Assembly: GCF_004402785.1 (NCBI RefSeq)
Contig: NZ_SOFP01000010.1
Location: forward strand, 104,476 to 168,475
Reading direction: 5' to 3'
Length of the DNA stretch: 64,000 nucleotides
Source of the DNA: Cryobacterium algoritolerans
GTDB lineage: Bacteria > Actinomycetota > Actinomycetes > Actinomycetales > Microbacteriaceae
A program made the translations under genes and the position numbers. This document shows, one piece after another, positions 16,756-26,345 of the stretch. Numbering within the stretch: position 1 is the stretch's first letter; every line of letters starts with the position of its first letter. The notes beneath the pieces are model-generated. The model made no database searches. It saw only the letters and a program-made list of their open reading frames with translations, and was not told where the DNA came from.

Positions 16756-17529
16756 GTGATCGAACTGACCATCCGCGACGATGTCGCGCACGTCGTATTG
16801 AACGCCCCCGACAAGCTCAACGCCTTGGACGAGACCGCGCTCGCCGAACTCGACGCCGCCTACCAGGCGGCGGAGGCGGCAGGTGTGCGCGCCCTCGTAC
16901 TGCGCGGTGAAGGCCGGGCATTCTGCGCCGGGCGGGACATCGCCGGCGTCGACCCGCGGAGCGATGACGTGATGGGTTTTCTGGGGGGACTTGTCACGCC
17001 CCTGCTCACCCGCATGAGTGCCTTTCCCGCGCCCACATTCGCGGTCGCCCACGGGGCGTGCCTCGGCGTGGGCCTCGGCCTGCTGATCGCGACGGATGTC
17101 GTCTACGTGGCCGATACGGCGAAGATCGGCTCCCCGTTCGCCAACCTGGGCGCCACCCTCGATTCGGGCGGGCACGCCCTTTTCGTGGAGCGGCTCGGCG
17201 CGCACCGCACCCTCGACCTGATCTACTCCGGCCGGCTCATGTCGGGCGCCGAGGCGGTCTCCGCGGGCCTGTTCAGCCAGGTCTTCCCGGCCGACCTGGT
17301 GCAGTCATCGACGGAGGAGGCCGCGGTTCGAGCCGCGACCGGCGCCACCCAGGCATTCCTGGCCAGCAAGGAGCTGGTGCGGGCCCTCCGCGACGACCGG
17401 CTCGGGCTGTGGGAGAGCGTCGCGGCGGAGAACCGTGCCCAGGCGGCGCTTTGCGCCACGGCGGACTACCGGGAGGGCTTCGCCGCGTTTCAGGAGAAGC
17501 GCCGGCCGGTGTTCACCGGTCGGGACTGA
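16756..17529 (+). CDS. paaG: 2-(1,2-epoxyphenyl)acetyl-CoA isomerase (PaaG-type crotonase)
   Basis: This 257-residue crotonase-fold enzyme starts at GTG 16756 (GAGAGG upstream). It has the oxyanion-hole blocks GRAFCAGRDI and HGACLGVGLGL. TLDSGG has Asp where PaaG has its catalytic Asp, rather than the Glu of hydratases such as PaaF. The C-terminal ADYREGFAAFQEKRRPVFTG closely matches the end of PaaG. It converts the ring epoxide to the oxepin-CoA. It lies 26 bp after paaE and is the last gene of the operon. Confidence 0.88.
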   Translation: MIELTIRDDVAHVVLNAPDKLNALDETALAELDAAYQAAEAAGVRALVLRGEGRAFCAGRDIAGVDPRSDDVMGFLGGLVTPLLTRMSAFPAPTFAVAHGACLGVGLGLLIATDVVYVADTAKIGSPFANLGATLDSGGHALFVERLGAHRTLDLIYSGRLMSGAEAVSAGLFSQVFPADLVQSSTEEAAVRAATGATQAFLASKELVRALRDDRLGLWESVAAENRAQAALCATADYREGFAAFQEKRRPVFTGRD

Positions 17530-17620
17530 TCGGCGATCGTCGGTAGTCTGCCTCCGCCACGCCGCCGAGGATCGAGGACCCTCGCGAGCTCCAGACGTCC
17601 ATCCGCACCGAGGGGAGCAC

Positions 17621-17652
17621 CCTCACCCCGCTTTCGCTGCGCAGGGGTGAGG
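17621..17652 (+). terminator. Likely paa operon terminator
   Basis: CCTCACCCC (17621-17629) pairs perfectly with GGGGTGAGG (17644-17652) around a 14-nt loop, about 90 bp after paaG. There is no U-run, which is common in high-GC actinobacteria. Confidence 0.6.
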
Positions 17653-17722
17653 CCGGCCGCTAACATGGTGGATTGATCACAGTGCGACGCTCGAGCGTTT
17701 CGCGAAGTTACGGAGAGATCCC

Positions 17723-18136
17723 ATGATCACAGGAACAGTGTGGGTCCCGCCCAGCGCGCTCGCCTCGATGATCGAGGAACTAGCGCAACTGGCCACGCAG
17801 CCCAGTCCCGACCCAGTCACGGTCGATCGGATCCGCGAGCTGCGCAAGACCCTCCGGCGTTCCGAAACCGAGATCAAACCGGACGACGGGCTGGTCGAAC
17901 CCGGAATGCGGGTCACCGCGATGCTCTCCGGTGACACCCGGGCGACCGTGTTCCTGCTCGGGGAACGAGAGCTCGTCTCCCGTGATCCTGGCGTGGACAT
18001 CGACGTGTATTCCCCGTCGTCACCGGTGGGCCGGGCCATCATCGGTTCCTACGTCGGGGCCACGGTCACCTACGCCACCCCCTCCGATCCGAGCGTCCAG
18101 ATCGAGATCCTCGCCGCCGTCCCCTACAAGGGATAG
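17723..18136 (+). CDS. GreA/GreB C-terminal-domain protein (transcription elongation factor-like)
   Basis: This 137-residue protein has a short helical N-terminus (about residues 10-55, shorter than the GreA coiled coil) and a C-terminal FKBP-like Gre domain with SSPVGRAIIGSYVGATVTYATP. Proteins of this shape resemble Rnk or short Gre-like factors that bind RNA polymerase. The tip acidic residues of a true cleavage factor are not evident, so it may modulate rather than stimulate transcript cleavage. ATG 17723 follows GGAGAG at 7 nt. It is a single gene. Confidence 0.75.
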   Translation: MITGTVWVPPSALASMIEELAQLATQPSPDPVTVDRIRELRKTLRRSETEIKPDDGLVEPGMRVTAMLSGDTRATVFLLGERELVSRDPGVDIDVYSPSSPVGRAIIGSYVGATVTYATPSDPSVQIEILAAVPYKG

Positions 18137-18250
18137 CTCCCGCGGGCCGGGGGATCCCGGCGTGTTGTTGCCGGCGGCGCCGAGCGCGGCACCATATGCT
18201 GCCCTTACCCGCGGCTCGCACGCGAGTCGTGGGATCCGTCCGGATTCTCC

Positions 18251-18326
18251 GCCACAAATCGGGTTTGTGGCCGACGACCCGCACGATGAGTTGCTGTGGG
18301 GCTGCCTCGGGTGGTCGCCCCACAGC
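18251..18326. terminator. Two hairpins between convergent genes
   Basis: GCCACAAA/TTTGTGGC (18251-18258 with 18264-18271, 5-nt loop) and GCTGTGGGGC/GCCCCACAGC (18293-18302 with 18317-18326, 14-nt loop) are both perfect. They lie in the 260-bp gap between the rightward Gre-like gene and the leftward transporter gene and can serve as terminators in both directions. Confidence 0.65.
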
Positions 18327-18396
18327 GACATTCGCCCGAGGAATGCCCGCGCCGACCGGCACGCACCCAAACGCGTACCAAACGGCGCGCGCGGGA

Positions 18397-19374
18397 TCAG
18401 GCGGCGGCGAGCATCCCGGCGGCGGCCAGCGCCAGGGCAAGGCCCAGCCACTGCACGGGGGCGATACGTTCCCGCAGAACCACGGCCGCGAGCAGGATCG
18501 TGCCGGCCGGGTACATCGCGGTGAGAACGCTCATCACGCTGAGGTCCCCGGCCCGCATGCCGAGGAGCAGCAGAAAGTTCGCGATGACGTCGACCACGCC
18601 GCAGGCCGCCGCCAGCCGGAGACCCACCAGCAGGGTCGGGCGTCGCAGCGGCGACGCGGCACGGGAGCCGGGGGCGCCCGGCGACCGTGATGCGCTCTCC
18701 GCAGTGGCAGTGGCAGTGGCAGTGGCAGTGGCAGTGGCAGTGGCAGTGGCAGTGGCAGCCGGCATCCGTCGTCGGCGCAGGCCGGCCAGGGCCAGTAGGC
18801 CGACCAGGGCGAACATGATCGTGCCGTTCACGGCCCGGTTCAGCACGAGCGGCACGAGCCCGCTGTCGACCGGGGTCAGGTCGATCATGATGACGAACGC
18901 GCCGATCATGGCGCCGGAGCCGAGTGCCATCAGCACCCCGATCGTGCTTGGCCGCACCGCGCCCCTCTCCGGCACGAAGCCGACCAGCACGACCGCGACG
19001 AGGGCGAGGACCAGGGCCCAGTAGCCGATCGGGGCGAGCCGGTCGCCTCCGGCGAGTCCGGCCGCCATCGGCACCACCGCGGACACCACCGCGGTGAGCG
19101 GGGACAGGATGCTCATCGGCCCGATCGCGAGGCAGGCGTAGAGGAGCGAGATGGCGATGGCGCCGCTGACCCCGGACAACGCGCCCCAGAACACGGCCTG
19201 AGGCGACCAGACACCGCCAACGAAGGGCAGCGCGAGGAGCAGGGCGGCCAGGCCGGATGCCGCGGCGACCGCGGTCACCAGCAGGGAACTCATCCGCTTC
19301 GCGGCCATCCCGCCGAGGAAGTCGGCGCTACCGAAGATGAGCGCCCCGATGAGGCCGAGTCCCGCGGTAAGCAT
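18397..19374 (-). CDS. EamA/DMT-superfamily transporter
   Basis: This is a 325-residue inner-membrane protein with about ten hydrophobic segments in two repeats, the drug/metabolite transporter layout. A central cytoplasmic loop carries about nine Ala-Thr dipeptides encoded by a hexanucleotide repeat. Substrates of this family include amino acids and metabolites; this one is unknown. ATG 19374 sits 9 nt from a TAGGCT -10 box, and no Shine-Dalgarno is seen, so the message is probably leaderless. Confidence 0.82.
   Translation of the reverse strand: MLTAGLGLIGALIFGSADFLGGMAAKRMSSLLVTAVAAASGLAALLLALPFVGGVWSPQAVFWGALSGVSGAIAISLLYACLAIGPMSILSPLTAVVSAVVPMAAGLAGGDRLAPIGYWALVLALVAVVLVGFVPERGAVRPSTIGVLMALGSGAMIGAFVIMIDLTPVDSGLVPLVLNRAVNGTIMFALVGLLALAGLRRRRMPAATATATATATATATATATAESASRSPGAPGSRAASPLRRPTLLVGLRLAAACGVVDVIANFLLLLGMRAGDLSVMSVLTAMYPAGTILLAAVVLRERIAPVQWLGLALALAAAGMLAAA
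18701..18758 (-). repeat. Hexanucleotide microsatellite (GCAGTG)n inside the EamA gene
   Basis: About nine and a half perfect copies of a 6-bp unit encode alternating Ala-Thr in the loop between the two transporter halves. Slippage would lengthen or shorten the loop by two residues at a time without a frameshift. Perfect identity suggests recent expansion. Confidence 0.9.
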
Positions 19375-19483
19375 GAGAAGCCCAGCCTAGCGATCGACGA
19401 CTCGTCGTCGGCACGATCGGCCTCGTGCCGGCCGTGCCCGGACGACGAGCCATGCGGTCGCTCGGTCGGTCTAGGCTCGTAAC
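19375..19483. promoter_or_regulatory. Divergent leaderless-type promoters
   Basis: TAGGCT occurs on the plus strand at 19472-19477, 6 nt before the ATG of the CopC-like gene. It occurs again on the minus strand at 19389-19384, 9 nt before the ATG of the EamA gene. The arrangement fits two leaderless transcripts. The middle of the gap is rich in small inverted repeats (CGACGA/TCGTCG). Confidence 0.55.
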
Positions 19484-20161
19484 ATGAGCAGCAACAGGGT
19501 GACGCACGCCGGGACCCGGCGCTGGTCGGTCAGGGCGCTCGGCGCCGTCGTCGTCGGTGCGGCGCTGGTCGGATGGTCCGCCGCGCCCGCCTTCGCGCAC
19601 AACAATCCGGTCGGATCCTCGCCGGCCGCTGGCGCGGTCGTGACCGAGCAGCCCGGTACGTTCACGGTGACGACGAACGACCAGCTGCTCGACTTGCACG
19701 GCGAGGGCTCCGGGAACGCCATGGCGATCCGGGGTCCGGCCGGCGCGGCCACGCCGCTCTACTACGGCGACGGCTGCGTCACCCTGTCCGGGCCGAGCAT
19801 CGAGACGAAGGCCCAGCTCGGCCGACCGGGGGAGTACACCGTGATCTGGCAGGTCGTTTCCACCGACGGGCACGCCGTGTCGGAGGAGTACACCTTCACC
19901 TGGCAGCCGGCCGCCGGCCAGGAGCCGGCCGAAGGGTCGCCGACCCTGCCCACCTGCGGCGGCACGACATCGACCTGGGCGGATGCCGCGGCCCGCGCGC
20001 CCGCCGGCGCCGGCCCGGGCCTCGGCGACCTGGCCTGGATCGGCGGTGCCCTCGGCGCCGTGGTCCTGGCCATCGGCGGCACCCTGCTCGTGGTCAATCG
20101 GCGCGGCCGGACGCCGGACGCCAAGCCGGACGAGCACGGGGCCGTCGGGGGTCGCAGGTAG
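19484..20161 (+). CDS. Secreted CopC/YobA-domain protein with C-terminal membrane anchor
   Basis: The protein has 225 residues. The signal peptide ends in APAFA, leaving a mature N-terminal His (HNNPVGSSPAAGAVV), the copper-brace histidine of CopC. The second conserved block VVSTDGHAVSEEYTFTW carries the other ligands (Asp and His). A C-terminal transmembrane helix (about 185-207) and a basic tail anchor it facing outward. It probably binds copper at the cell surface. No CopD or other copper gene is adjacent; recQ follows after 9 bp. Confidence 0.85.
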   Translation: MSSNRVTHAGTRRWSVRALGAVVVGAALVGWSAAPAFAHNNPVGSSPAAGAVVTEQPGTFTVTTNDQLLDLHGEGSGNAMAIRGPAGAATPLYYGDGCVTLSGPSIETKAQLGRPGEYTVIWQVVSTDGHAVSEEYTFTWQPAAGQEPAEGSPTLPTCGGTTSTWADAAARAPAGAGPGLGDLAWIGGALGAVVLAIGGTLLVVNRRGRTPDAKPDEHGAVGGRR

Positions 20162-20170
20162 AGTTGTCGG

Positions 20171-22171
20171 GTGAGTTGGAACGCCGAAATACCATGGGAT
20201 CCTGACGAGTTCGAACCACCCGACGATTTCGACGCCCCGCCCCCACCGGAGGGCTACGCCGGTGTCGCGTTCGCCGGTGCATCCCTCGCGGCCGGCCAGG
20301 CCCCGGGCGGGCGGCCCCCGGTAGCAGCACCCCGGCGGGCCACCGCGAAGTTCGCCACGGCCGCGGAGGCCCTCAGCACGGTCTTCGGCTACGACTCATT
20401 CCGCGGCGAACAGGCGCAGATCATCGACCAGGTCATCGGCGGCGGCGACGCGGTCGTGCTGATGCCCACCGGCGGCGGCAAGAGCCTCTGTTACCAGATC
20501 CCGTCGCTCGTGCGGGAGGGCACCGGCATCGTCATCTCCCCGCTGATCGCCCTGATGCAGGACCAGGTCGACGCGTTGACGGCCGTCGGCGTGCGCGCAG
20601 CGTTCCTCAACTCGAGCCAGGATTCCGCCGCTCGCGGCCAGGTTGAGCGGGACTACCTCTCCGGCGACCTCGACCTGCTCTACGTCGCGCCCGAGCGGCT
20701 GTCCTCCGAGGCTACTAAACGCTTCCTCGACCGCGGCACCATCGCACTCTTCGCCATTGACGAGGCGCACTGTGTGTCCCAGTGGGGGCACGACTTCCGG
20801 CCCGACTACCTCGCCCTGTCCGAGCTGGCCGACCGTTGGCCCGACGTGCCGCGGATCGCGCTCACGGCCACGGCGACGGATGCCACGCACAGGGAACTCA
20901 CCACCCGCCTGCAGCTGGGCCAGGCCCGCCACTTCGTCGCGAGCTTCGACCGGCCCAACATCCAGTACCGCATCGTCGGCAAGGCCGAACCGCGCAAGCA
21001 GCTGCTCGCCTTCATCCGCGCCGAGCACCAGGGCGACGCCGGGATCGTGTACGCCCTCAGCCGCAAGACCGTCGAACAGACCGCCGAGTTTCTGCGCCAG
21101 AACGGGGTCAACGCGCTGCCGTACCACGCAGGCCTGGACCAGGGGCTCCGCGCCCGCACCCAGTCCCGGTTCCTCCGCGAAGACGGCGTCGTCATCGTCG
21201 CCACGATCGCGTTCGGCATGGGCATCGACAAACCCGATGTGCGCTTCGTCGCCCACATCGACCTGCCCAAGTCGGTCGAGGGCTACTACCAGGAGACCGG
21301 CCGTGCCGGCCGCGACGGCCTGCCGTCAACCGGCTGGCTCGCCTACGGCTTGCAGGACGTGGTCCAGCAGCGCCGCATGATCGACGAGTCGCCCGGCGAC
21401 CTCGCTCACCGGCGCAAACTCTCCGCACACCTCGACGCGATGCTCGCGCTCTGCGAGACCGTGAGCTGCCGCCGGGTGAACCTGCTGCGCTACTTCGGCC
21501 AGCCGAGCGAACCCTGCGGCAACTGCGACACCTGCCTCGAGCCGCCTGTCGGCTGGGACGGCACCATGGCGGCGCAGAAGCTGCTCTCCACCGTGGTGCG
21601 CCTGCTGCGCGAGCGCAACCAGCGTTTCGGCGCCGGCCAGCTGATCGACATCCTCCGCGGTAAAGTGACCCCGCGCACCACCCAGCACAGCCACGACCAG
21701 CTGGCGACCTGGGGAATCGGCGCCGACCTCAGCGACCAGCAGTGGCGCGGCGTGGTGCGCCAGCTGCTGGCCCAGGGCTTCCTGGCCACCTCCGGCGAAT
21801 ACGGCACTCTGGTGCTCACGGATGCCGCAGCCGAGGTGCTCGCCGGGCGCCGCACCGTTGAACTCCGCACCGAGCCCGAGCGGGCCGCCCGCCCGGCGGC
21901 CGGCGCGCGGAAGAGCGCGGCGAAGGCCGCCGCCGCGGACCTCAGCCCCGAGCAGGAGACCCTGTTCGAGGCGCTCCGCACCTGGCGCTCCGTGCAATCC
22001 AAGGAGCAGGGGGTGCCCGCGTACATCATCTTCGGCGACGCGACCCTGCTCGCCATCGCCGCGACCCGGCCGACGAGCCTGGCCGACCTCGACGGCATCT
22101 CTGGGGTCGGCGCCAAGAAGCTCGACTCCTATGGTGCGGCGATCCTCGAGGTCGTCGCGGCCGGCGCCTAG
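20171..22171 (+). CDS. recQ: ATP-dependent DNA helicase RecQ
   Basis: This 666-residue 3'-5' helicase acts in recombination and fork repair. From a GTG start there is a Pro-rich 45-residue lead, then Walker [15 protein letters not shown] (about residue 98), [17 protein letters not shown] (about 197), [10 protein letters not shown], a zinc-binding cluster ([10 protein letters not shown] then CGNCDTC) in the RQC region, and an HRDC domain at the C-terminus (about 590-665). The family's order and length are kept. It lies 9 bp after the CopC-like gene, so they may be co-transcribed. Confidence 0.95.
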   Translation: MSWNAEIPWDPDEFEPPDDFDAPPPPEGYAGVAFAGASLAAGQAPGGRPPVAAPRRATAKFATAAEALSTVFGYDSFRGEQAQIIDQVIGGGDAVVLMPTGGGKSLCYQIPSLVREGTGIVISPLIALMQDQVDALTAVGVRAAFLNSSQDSAARGQVERDYLSGDLDLLYVAPERLSSEATKRFLDRGTIALFAIDEAHCVSQWGHDFRPDYLALSELADRWPDVPRIALTATATDATHRELTTRLQLGQARHFVASFDRPNIQYRIVGKAEPRKQLLAFIRAEHQGDAGIVYALSRKTVEQTAEFLRQNGVNALPYHAGLDQGLRARTQSRFLREDGVVIVATIAFGMGIDKPDVRFVAHIDLPKSVEGYYQETGRAGRDGLPSTGWLAYGLQDVVQQRRMIDESPGDLAHRRKLSAHLDAMLALCETVSCRRVNLLRYFGQPSEPCGNCDTCLEPPVGWDGTMAAQKLLSTVVRLLRERNQRFGAGQLIDILRGKVTPRTTQHSHDQLATWGIGADLSDQQWRGVVRQLLAQGFLATSGEYGTLVLTDAAAEVLAGRRTVELRTEPERAARPAAGARKSAAKAAAADLSPEQETLFEALRTWRSVQSKEQGVPAYIIFGDATLLAIAATRPTSLADLDGISGVGAKKLDSYGAAILEVVAAGA

Positions 22172-22173
22172 CC

Positions 22174-22809
22174 GTGGCCGTGCCGATGGACGCCGTGCCG
22201 ATGGACGCCGTGCCGATGGACTGGCCTGCCTACTACGACGCCCAGGCCGGCCGGTCCGTCCGCTTCGTGCTGCGGGAGACCCTGCGGCTGCGAGGGGAGA
22301 CCCCGGCTGGAAACGCGATCGACCTGGGCTGCGGCGAGGGCACGGAGACCCGGCACCTGCTCCGGGCCGGCTGGCGCGTGCTCGCCTTCGACGCCGACTC
22401 CCGCGCGGAGACCCTCGTGCGACGGGGCCTGGACGCCACGGAGCTGCGCCGGCTGGCCTTCCGCCAGGCCCGGTTCGAGGACCTGCCCGTGCTGCCTCCC
22501 GTCGACCTCGTCTACGCGGGCTTCGCCCTGCCGTTCTGCGACCCCGCCGCGTTCCCCGGTGTCTGGGCGGGAATCCGCGCCGCGCTCACACCGGGCGCCT
22601 GGTTCGCCGGTGAATTCTTCGGCCCGCACGACGACTGGGCCGGCCGGGCCGAGATGAACTTCCACGACCGTGCCGAGGTCGAGTCCCTGCTCGACGGCCT
22701 GGCGGTCCAGAGCCTGGTCGAAGACGACCGGCCCGGCCAGTCGGCGATGGGACCCAAGCACTGGCACGTCTTCCACGTCATCGCCCGCAACCCACCCGCG
22801 CCAGCCTGA
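22174..22809 (+). CDS. Class I SAM-dependent methyltransferase
   Basis: The frame has 211 residues. The SAM-binding motif is AIDLGCGEGTETRHLL (about residues 49-64), followed by VLAFDADSRA (motif II) and VDLVYAGFALPF (motif IV). The start is ambiguous: three 15-bp near-copies of GTGCCGATGGACGCC give several GTG/ATG candidates (22174 to 22216), and the shortest begins MDWPAYYDAQ. The fold resembles TehB-like small-molecule methyltransferases. The substrate is unknown. It begins 2 bp after the recQ stop. Confidence 0.82.
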   Translation: MAVPMDAVPMDAVPMDWPAYYDAQAGRSVRFVLRETLRLRGETPAGNAIDLGCGEGTETRHLLRAGWRVLAFDADSRAETLVRRGLDATELRRLAFRQARFEDLPVLPPVDLVYAGFALPFCDPAAFPGVWAGIRAALTPGAWFAGEFFGPHDDWAGRAEMNFHDRAEVESLLDGLAVQSLVEDDRPGQSAMGPKHWHVFHVIARNPPAPA

Positions 22810-23005
22810 CTTCCGTTCCCCGACCTGGCTGGCACGGGGTGGTTTGTGGATATGCGCGACCCCAACCGTGATACGGCTGTGGATTCCTACAAGACGTATG
22901 CCGAAGCCAGCACGCTTTGTTGTAGCCCCGTCACGCACTATTTCCTTCCGTCCGGTCGTCGACCTAGCGTGTAAGAAAATTCCGCGCGAAGACGAAGGAC
23001 CAATG
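22810..23005. other. Intergenic 196 bp upstream of acyl-CoA oxidase
   Basis: This A/T-richer gap presumably holds the promoter of the oxidase gene. The only clear signal is AAGGA at 22995-22999, the ribosome site that decides between the adjacent ATGs 23003 and 23006. Confidence 0.35.
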
Positions 23006-25198
23006 ATGGTTGACACTGCCCAGCGCTCCACCGCCCTCAACGAGACCGGAACCCCGGTCACTCCGGCCACCAAGACCGGTCCGGCCACCAAGACCGGTCC
23101 GGCCACCAAGACCGGCCCGGCCACCAAGACCGGCCCGGTCGACACCGGCCCGGTCGACACCGGCCCGGTCATGGGGGCCGGCCACTCCGGCGTACCGACC
23201 GTGAACGTCGCCGCCCTGAACCGCCAGTTGCTCGGCACCTGGGCCGATGTGCGGGTGCTCGCCCGCGAGCTCACCGCCCGTCCAGACCTGCACCGGATCG
23301 AGGGCCAGTCGATGACCGAGCACCGCGATCGCGTGCTCGCCCAGCTGAAGATCCTCGCCGACAACGGCCACGTGCACCGTGCCTTCCCGAAGGACCTGGG
23401 CGGCTCGGACGACCACGGAGGCAACATCGCCGGCTTCGAGGAACTCGTCACCGCCGACCCCAGCCTGCAGATCAAGGCCGGGGTGCAGTGGGGGCTGTTC
23501 GGCGCGGCCGTGCTGCACCTCGGCACCAAGAAGCACCACGACGCCTATCTCCCCGGCATCATGACGCTCGACACCCCCGGTGTCTTCGCGATGACCGAGA
23601 CCGGCCACGGATCGGATGTCGCCAGCATCGGCACGACAGCGACCTACGACCCGGCAACCCGGGAATTCGTCATCCACACCCCGTTCCGCGCGGCGTGGAA
23701 GGACTACCTGGGCAACGCTGCCAGGGACGGCGTCGCCGCCGTGCTCTTCGCCCAGCTGATCACCCAGGGGGTGAACCACGGCGTGCACGCGTTCTGGATC
23801 CAGCTCCGCGACGAGAGCGGCGCGTTCCTGCCCGGAATCGGCGGCGAGGACGACGGCCTCAAGGGCGGCCTCAACGGCATCGACAACGGCCGGCTGCACT
23901 TCGACCAGGTGCGCGTCCCCCGGGAGAACCTGCTCAACCGCTACGGCGACGTCGCCGTGGACGGCAGGTACAGCAGCGCGATCGCGAGCCCGGGGCGCCG
24001 CTTCTTCACCATGCTCGGGACCCTCGTGCAGGGCCGCGTCTCACTCGACGGCGCCGCCACCCAGGCTTCGGCGATGGCCCTGACCATTGCCATCACCTAC
24101 GGCAGTCAGCGCCGCCAGTTCACCGCCGGCAGCGACACCGACGAAGAGGTCATCCTCGACTACCAGCGCCACCAGCGCCGCCTGTTGCCCCGCCTGGCCA
24201 CGACCTACGCGCAAACTTTCGCGCACGACCAGTTCCTGGTCAAGTTCGACCAGGTCTTCAGCGGCAAGGCCGACACCGACGACGACCGCCAGGACTTGGA
24301 AACCCTGGCCGCCGCCCTCAAGCCGTTGTCGACCTGGCACGCCCTCGATACCCTGCAGGAGGCCCGCGAGGCCTGCGGCGGCGCCGGTTTCCTGGCCGAG
24401 AACCGTCTCGTCGGGCTGCGGGCCGACCTCGACGTCTACGCCACCTTCGAGGGCGACAACAACGTGCTGCTGCAGCTCGTCGCCAAGCGCCTGCTCACCG
24501 ACTACAGCCGCAAGTTCGCGCACGCCGGCACCGGCGTGCTCGCCCGCTACGTCGTCGCACAGGCCGCGGATCGCGCCTACCACGGCACCGGACTCCGCAC
24601 CCTCGCGCAGACCGTCGCCGACTTCGGTTCGACCGCCCGCTCCGTGGGCGCCCTCCGGGAGACCAACGTGCAGCGGGAACTGCTCACCGACCGGGTCGAG
24701 ACCATGATCGGCGAGATCGCGGGCAAGCTGCGCCCGGCCGCGAAGCTCCCGGCCAGGGAGGCCGCCGCTCTCTTCAACTCGTACCAGGACGCCCTGATCG
24801 AGGCCGCCCGCTCGCACGGCGAGCTGCTGCAGTGGGAGGCCTTCACCCAGGCCGTCGAGACCACCGAGGACGAGGGCACCCGGCAGGTACTCACCTGGTT
24901 GCGCGACCTCTTCGGACTGGGCCTGGTCGAGAAGCACCTGGCCTGGTACCTGATCAACGGCAGGCTGTCGGCCCAGCGCGCCCAATCGGTGACGGCCTAC
25001 ATCGACCGCATCATCGCCCGGCTGCGTCCATACGCTCTCGACCTCGTCGAGGCGTTCGGCTACAGCCAGGACCACCTCCGGTCCAGCATCGCCAGCGGCG
25101 CCGAGAAGGAGCGGCAGGACGAGGCCCGCGACTACTACCGCACCCTGCGGGCATCCGGGCAGGCGCCCGCCCCCGAGAAGGCGCCCAAGAAGAAGTAG
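23006..25198 (+). CDS. Acyl-CoA oxidase/dehydrogenase family flavoprotein
   Basis: This 730-residue protein has the length and layout of acyl-CoA oxidases rather than the 380-residue dehydrogenases. It has an N-terminal helical domain, a beta-domain with MTETGHGSDVASIGTTATYD (FAD/substrate contacts) and two C-terminal helical domains. Markers include EACGGAGFLAENR and TFEGDNNVLLQLVAK, where the Glu of EGDN is the catalytic base. It oxidises acyl-CoA to 2-enoyl-CoA, passing electrons to oxygen. The first 55 residues are a low-complexity PATKTG/PVDTG repeat. The end is Lys/Pro-rich. It is a single gene followed by a strong hairpin. Confidence 0.88.
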   Translation: MVDTAQRSTALNETGTPVTPATKTGPATKTGPATKTGPATKTGPVDTGPVDTGPVMGAGHSGVPTVNVAALNRQLLGTWADVRVLARELTARPDLHRIEGQSMTEHRDRVLAQLKILADNGHVHRAFPKDLGGSDDHGGNIAGFEELVTADPSLQIKAGVQWGLFGAAVLHLGTKKHHDAYLPGIMTLDTPGVFAMTETGHGSDVASIGTTATYDPATREFVIHTPFRAAWKDYLGNAARDGVAAVLFAQLITQGVNHGVHAFWIQLRDESGAFLPGIGGEDDGLKGGLNGIDNGRLHFDQVRVPRENLLNRYGDVAVDGRYSSAIASPGRRFFTMLGTLVQGRVSLDGAATQASAMALTIAITYGSQRRQFTAGSDTDEEVILDYQRHQRRLLPRLATTYAQTFAHDQFLVKFDQVFSGKADTDDDRQDLETLAAALKPLSTWHALDTLQEAREACGGAGFLAENRLVGLRADLDVYATFEGDNNVLLQLVAKRLLTDYSRKFAHAGTGVLARYVVAQAADRAYHGTGLRTLAQTVADFGSTARSVGALRETNVQRELLTDRVETMIGEIAGKLRPAAKLPAREAAALFNSYQDALIEAARSHGELLQWEAFTQAVETTEDEGTRQVLTWLRDLFGLGLVEKHLAWYLINGRLSAQRAQSVTAYIDRIIARLRPYALDLVEAFGYSQDHLRSSIASGAEKERQDEARDYYRTLRASGQAPAPEKAPKKK
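23061..23170 (+). repeat. Coding tandem repeats in oxidase N-terminus
   Basis: Four copies of an 18-bp unit encoding PATKTG are followed by two 15-bp copies encoding PVDTG. They lie before the conserved fold, and unit lengths are multiples of three. Confidence 0.85.
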
Positions 25199-25214
25199 TC
25201 CCGCCGTCGGGGCC

Positions 25215-25264
25215 CCGTTCCGGTCGAGAGTGCCCGTTCCGCCGGTCATTCTCGACCGGAACGG
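25215..25264 (+). terminator. Terminator after acyl-CoA oxidase
   Basis: A perfect 15-bp stem (25215-25229 with 25250-25264) encloses a 20-nt loop, starting 16 bp after the stop codon. Confidence 0.75.
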
Positions 25265-25412
25265 CAACGCCCACCCGTGGTACCCAGGTACGAGGCCGGG
25301 CGGGCGAGGAGGGGCCGTCCGGCGGATGCGCGTCGCAGCCGGTTTCCGTACCGTCGTTGTGGGGCCGTTCTCGCGTGTGCGATGACGGCCAGACGACGGA
25401 ACGAGGAGACGG

Positions 25413-26345
25413 ATGATCCAGGCACAGTCCCTGACCAAACGATACGGAAGCAAGACGGCGGTCGACGCGGTCGACTTCACCGTGCAGCCAGGCAAGGTGA
25501 CCGGCCTGCTGGGCCCGAACGGAGCCGGCAAGAGCACCACCATGCGCATGATCGTGGGGCTGGACCAGCCGAGCGCCGGTTCGGTCACCGTGAACGGCAA
25601 GCACTACCGCGAACACGCCGCGCCGCTCCGCGAGGTGGGTGTGCTGCTCGACGCGAAGGCCGTGCACACCGGCCGTTCGGCCCGCAACCACCTGCTGGCC
25701 ATGGCGGCCACCCACGGCATCCCGTCAACTCGGGTCGACGAGGTGATCGAGCTCACCGGGCTCGGCTCCGTCTCCCGCAAGCGGGTCGGCGGCTTCTCAC
25801 TCGGGATGGGGCAGCGTCTCGGAATTGCCGCCGCCCTGCTCGGCGACCCGGCCGTGCTCATCCTCGACGAGCCGGTCAACGGCCTCGACCCGGAGGGGGT
25901 GCAGTGGGTGCGTCGCCTGATGCGCCACCTCGCCGCCGAGGGGCGCACGGTGCTCCTCTCCTCGCACCTGATGAGCGAGATGGCGCTCACCGCCGACCAC
26001 CTGATCATGCTCGGCCGGGGACGCGTCATTGCGGATGCCCCGGTCGCCGACATCATCGGCGGCGCCGGGTCCAACACGGTGCGCGTGCGTAGCCCCCAGG
26101 CCACCCGCCTGGCCACCCTGCTCGCCCAGCCCGACGTCACCGTCACGGCCGGTGAGCAGGACACGCTCGACGTGACCGGCATCTCCGCCGTGGAGATCGG
26201 GGAACAGGCCGCCGAGGCCGGGATCGTGCTGCACGAACTCACCAGCATCGGCGCGTCGCTCGAGGATGCGTACATGGCCCTCACCCAAAACGAGGTGGAG
26301 TACCGCACGGGCGGCTCCGCGGAACTGCAGGAGGCAGCACGATGA
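25413..26345 (+). CDS. ABC transporter ATP-binding protein (BcrA/DrrA type)
   Basis: The protein has 310 residues. Walker A is GPNGAGKST (about 33-41), the signature region is GGFSLGMGQRLGIA (the SLGMGQR variant seen in bacitracin/lantibiotic-immunity exporters), Walker B is VLILDEP, and the H-loop is SSHLMSE. The C-terminal 90 residues form the usual extension. ATG 25413 has GAGGAG upstream. Its stop overlaps the permease start by 4 bp. With the two-component pair downstream, it looks like an antibiotic- or peptide-responsive export module. Confidence 0.92.
   Translation: MIQAQSLTKRYGSKTAVDAVDFTVQPGKVTGLLGPNGAGKSTTMRMIVGLDQPSAGSVTVNGKHYREHAAPLREVGVLLDAKAVHTGRSARNHLLAMAATHGIPSTRVDEVIELTGLGSVSRKRVGGFSLGMGQRLGIAAALLGDPAVLILDEPVNGLDPEGVQWVRRLMRHLAAEGRTVLLSSHLMSEMALTADHLIMLGRGRVIADAPVADIIGGAGSNTVRVRSPQATRLATLLAQPDVTVTAGEQDTLDVTGISAVEIGEQAAEAGIVLHELTSIGASLEDAYMALTQNEVEYRTGGSAELQEAAR

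Noticed and set aside
18701..18758. Phase-variation switch in the EamA gene
   Set aside because: The 6-bp unit keeps the frame, so slippage changes loop length but cannot turn the gene off.
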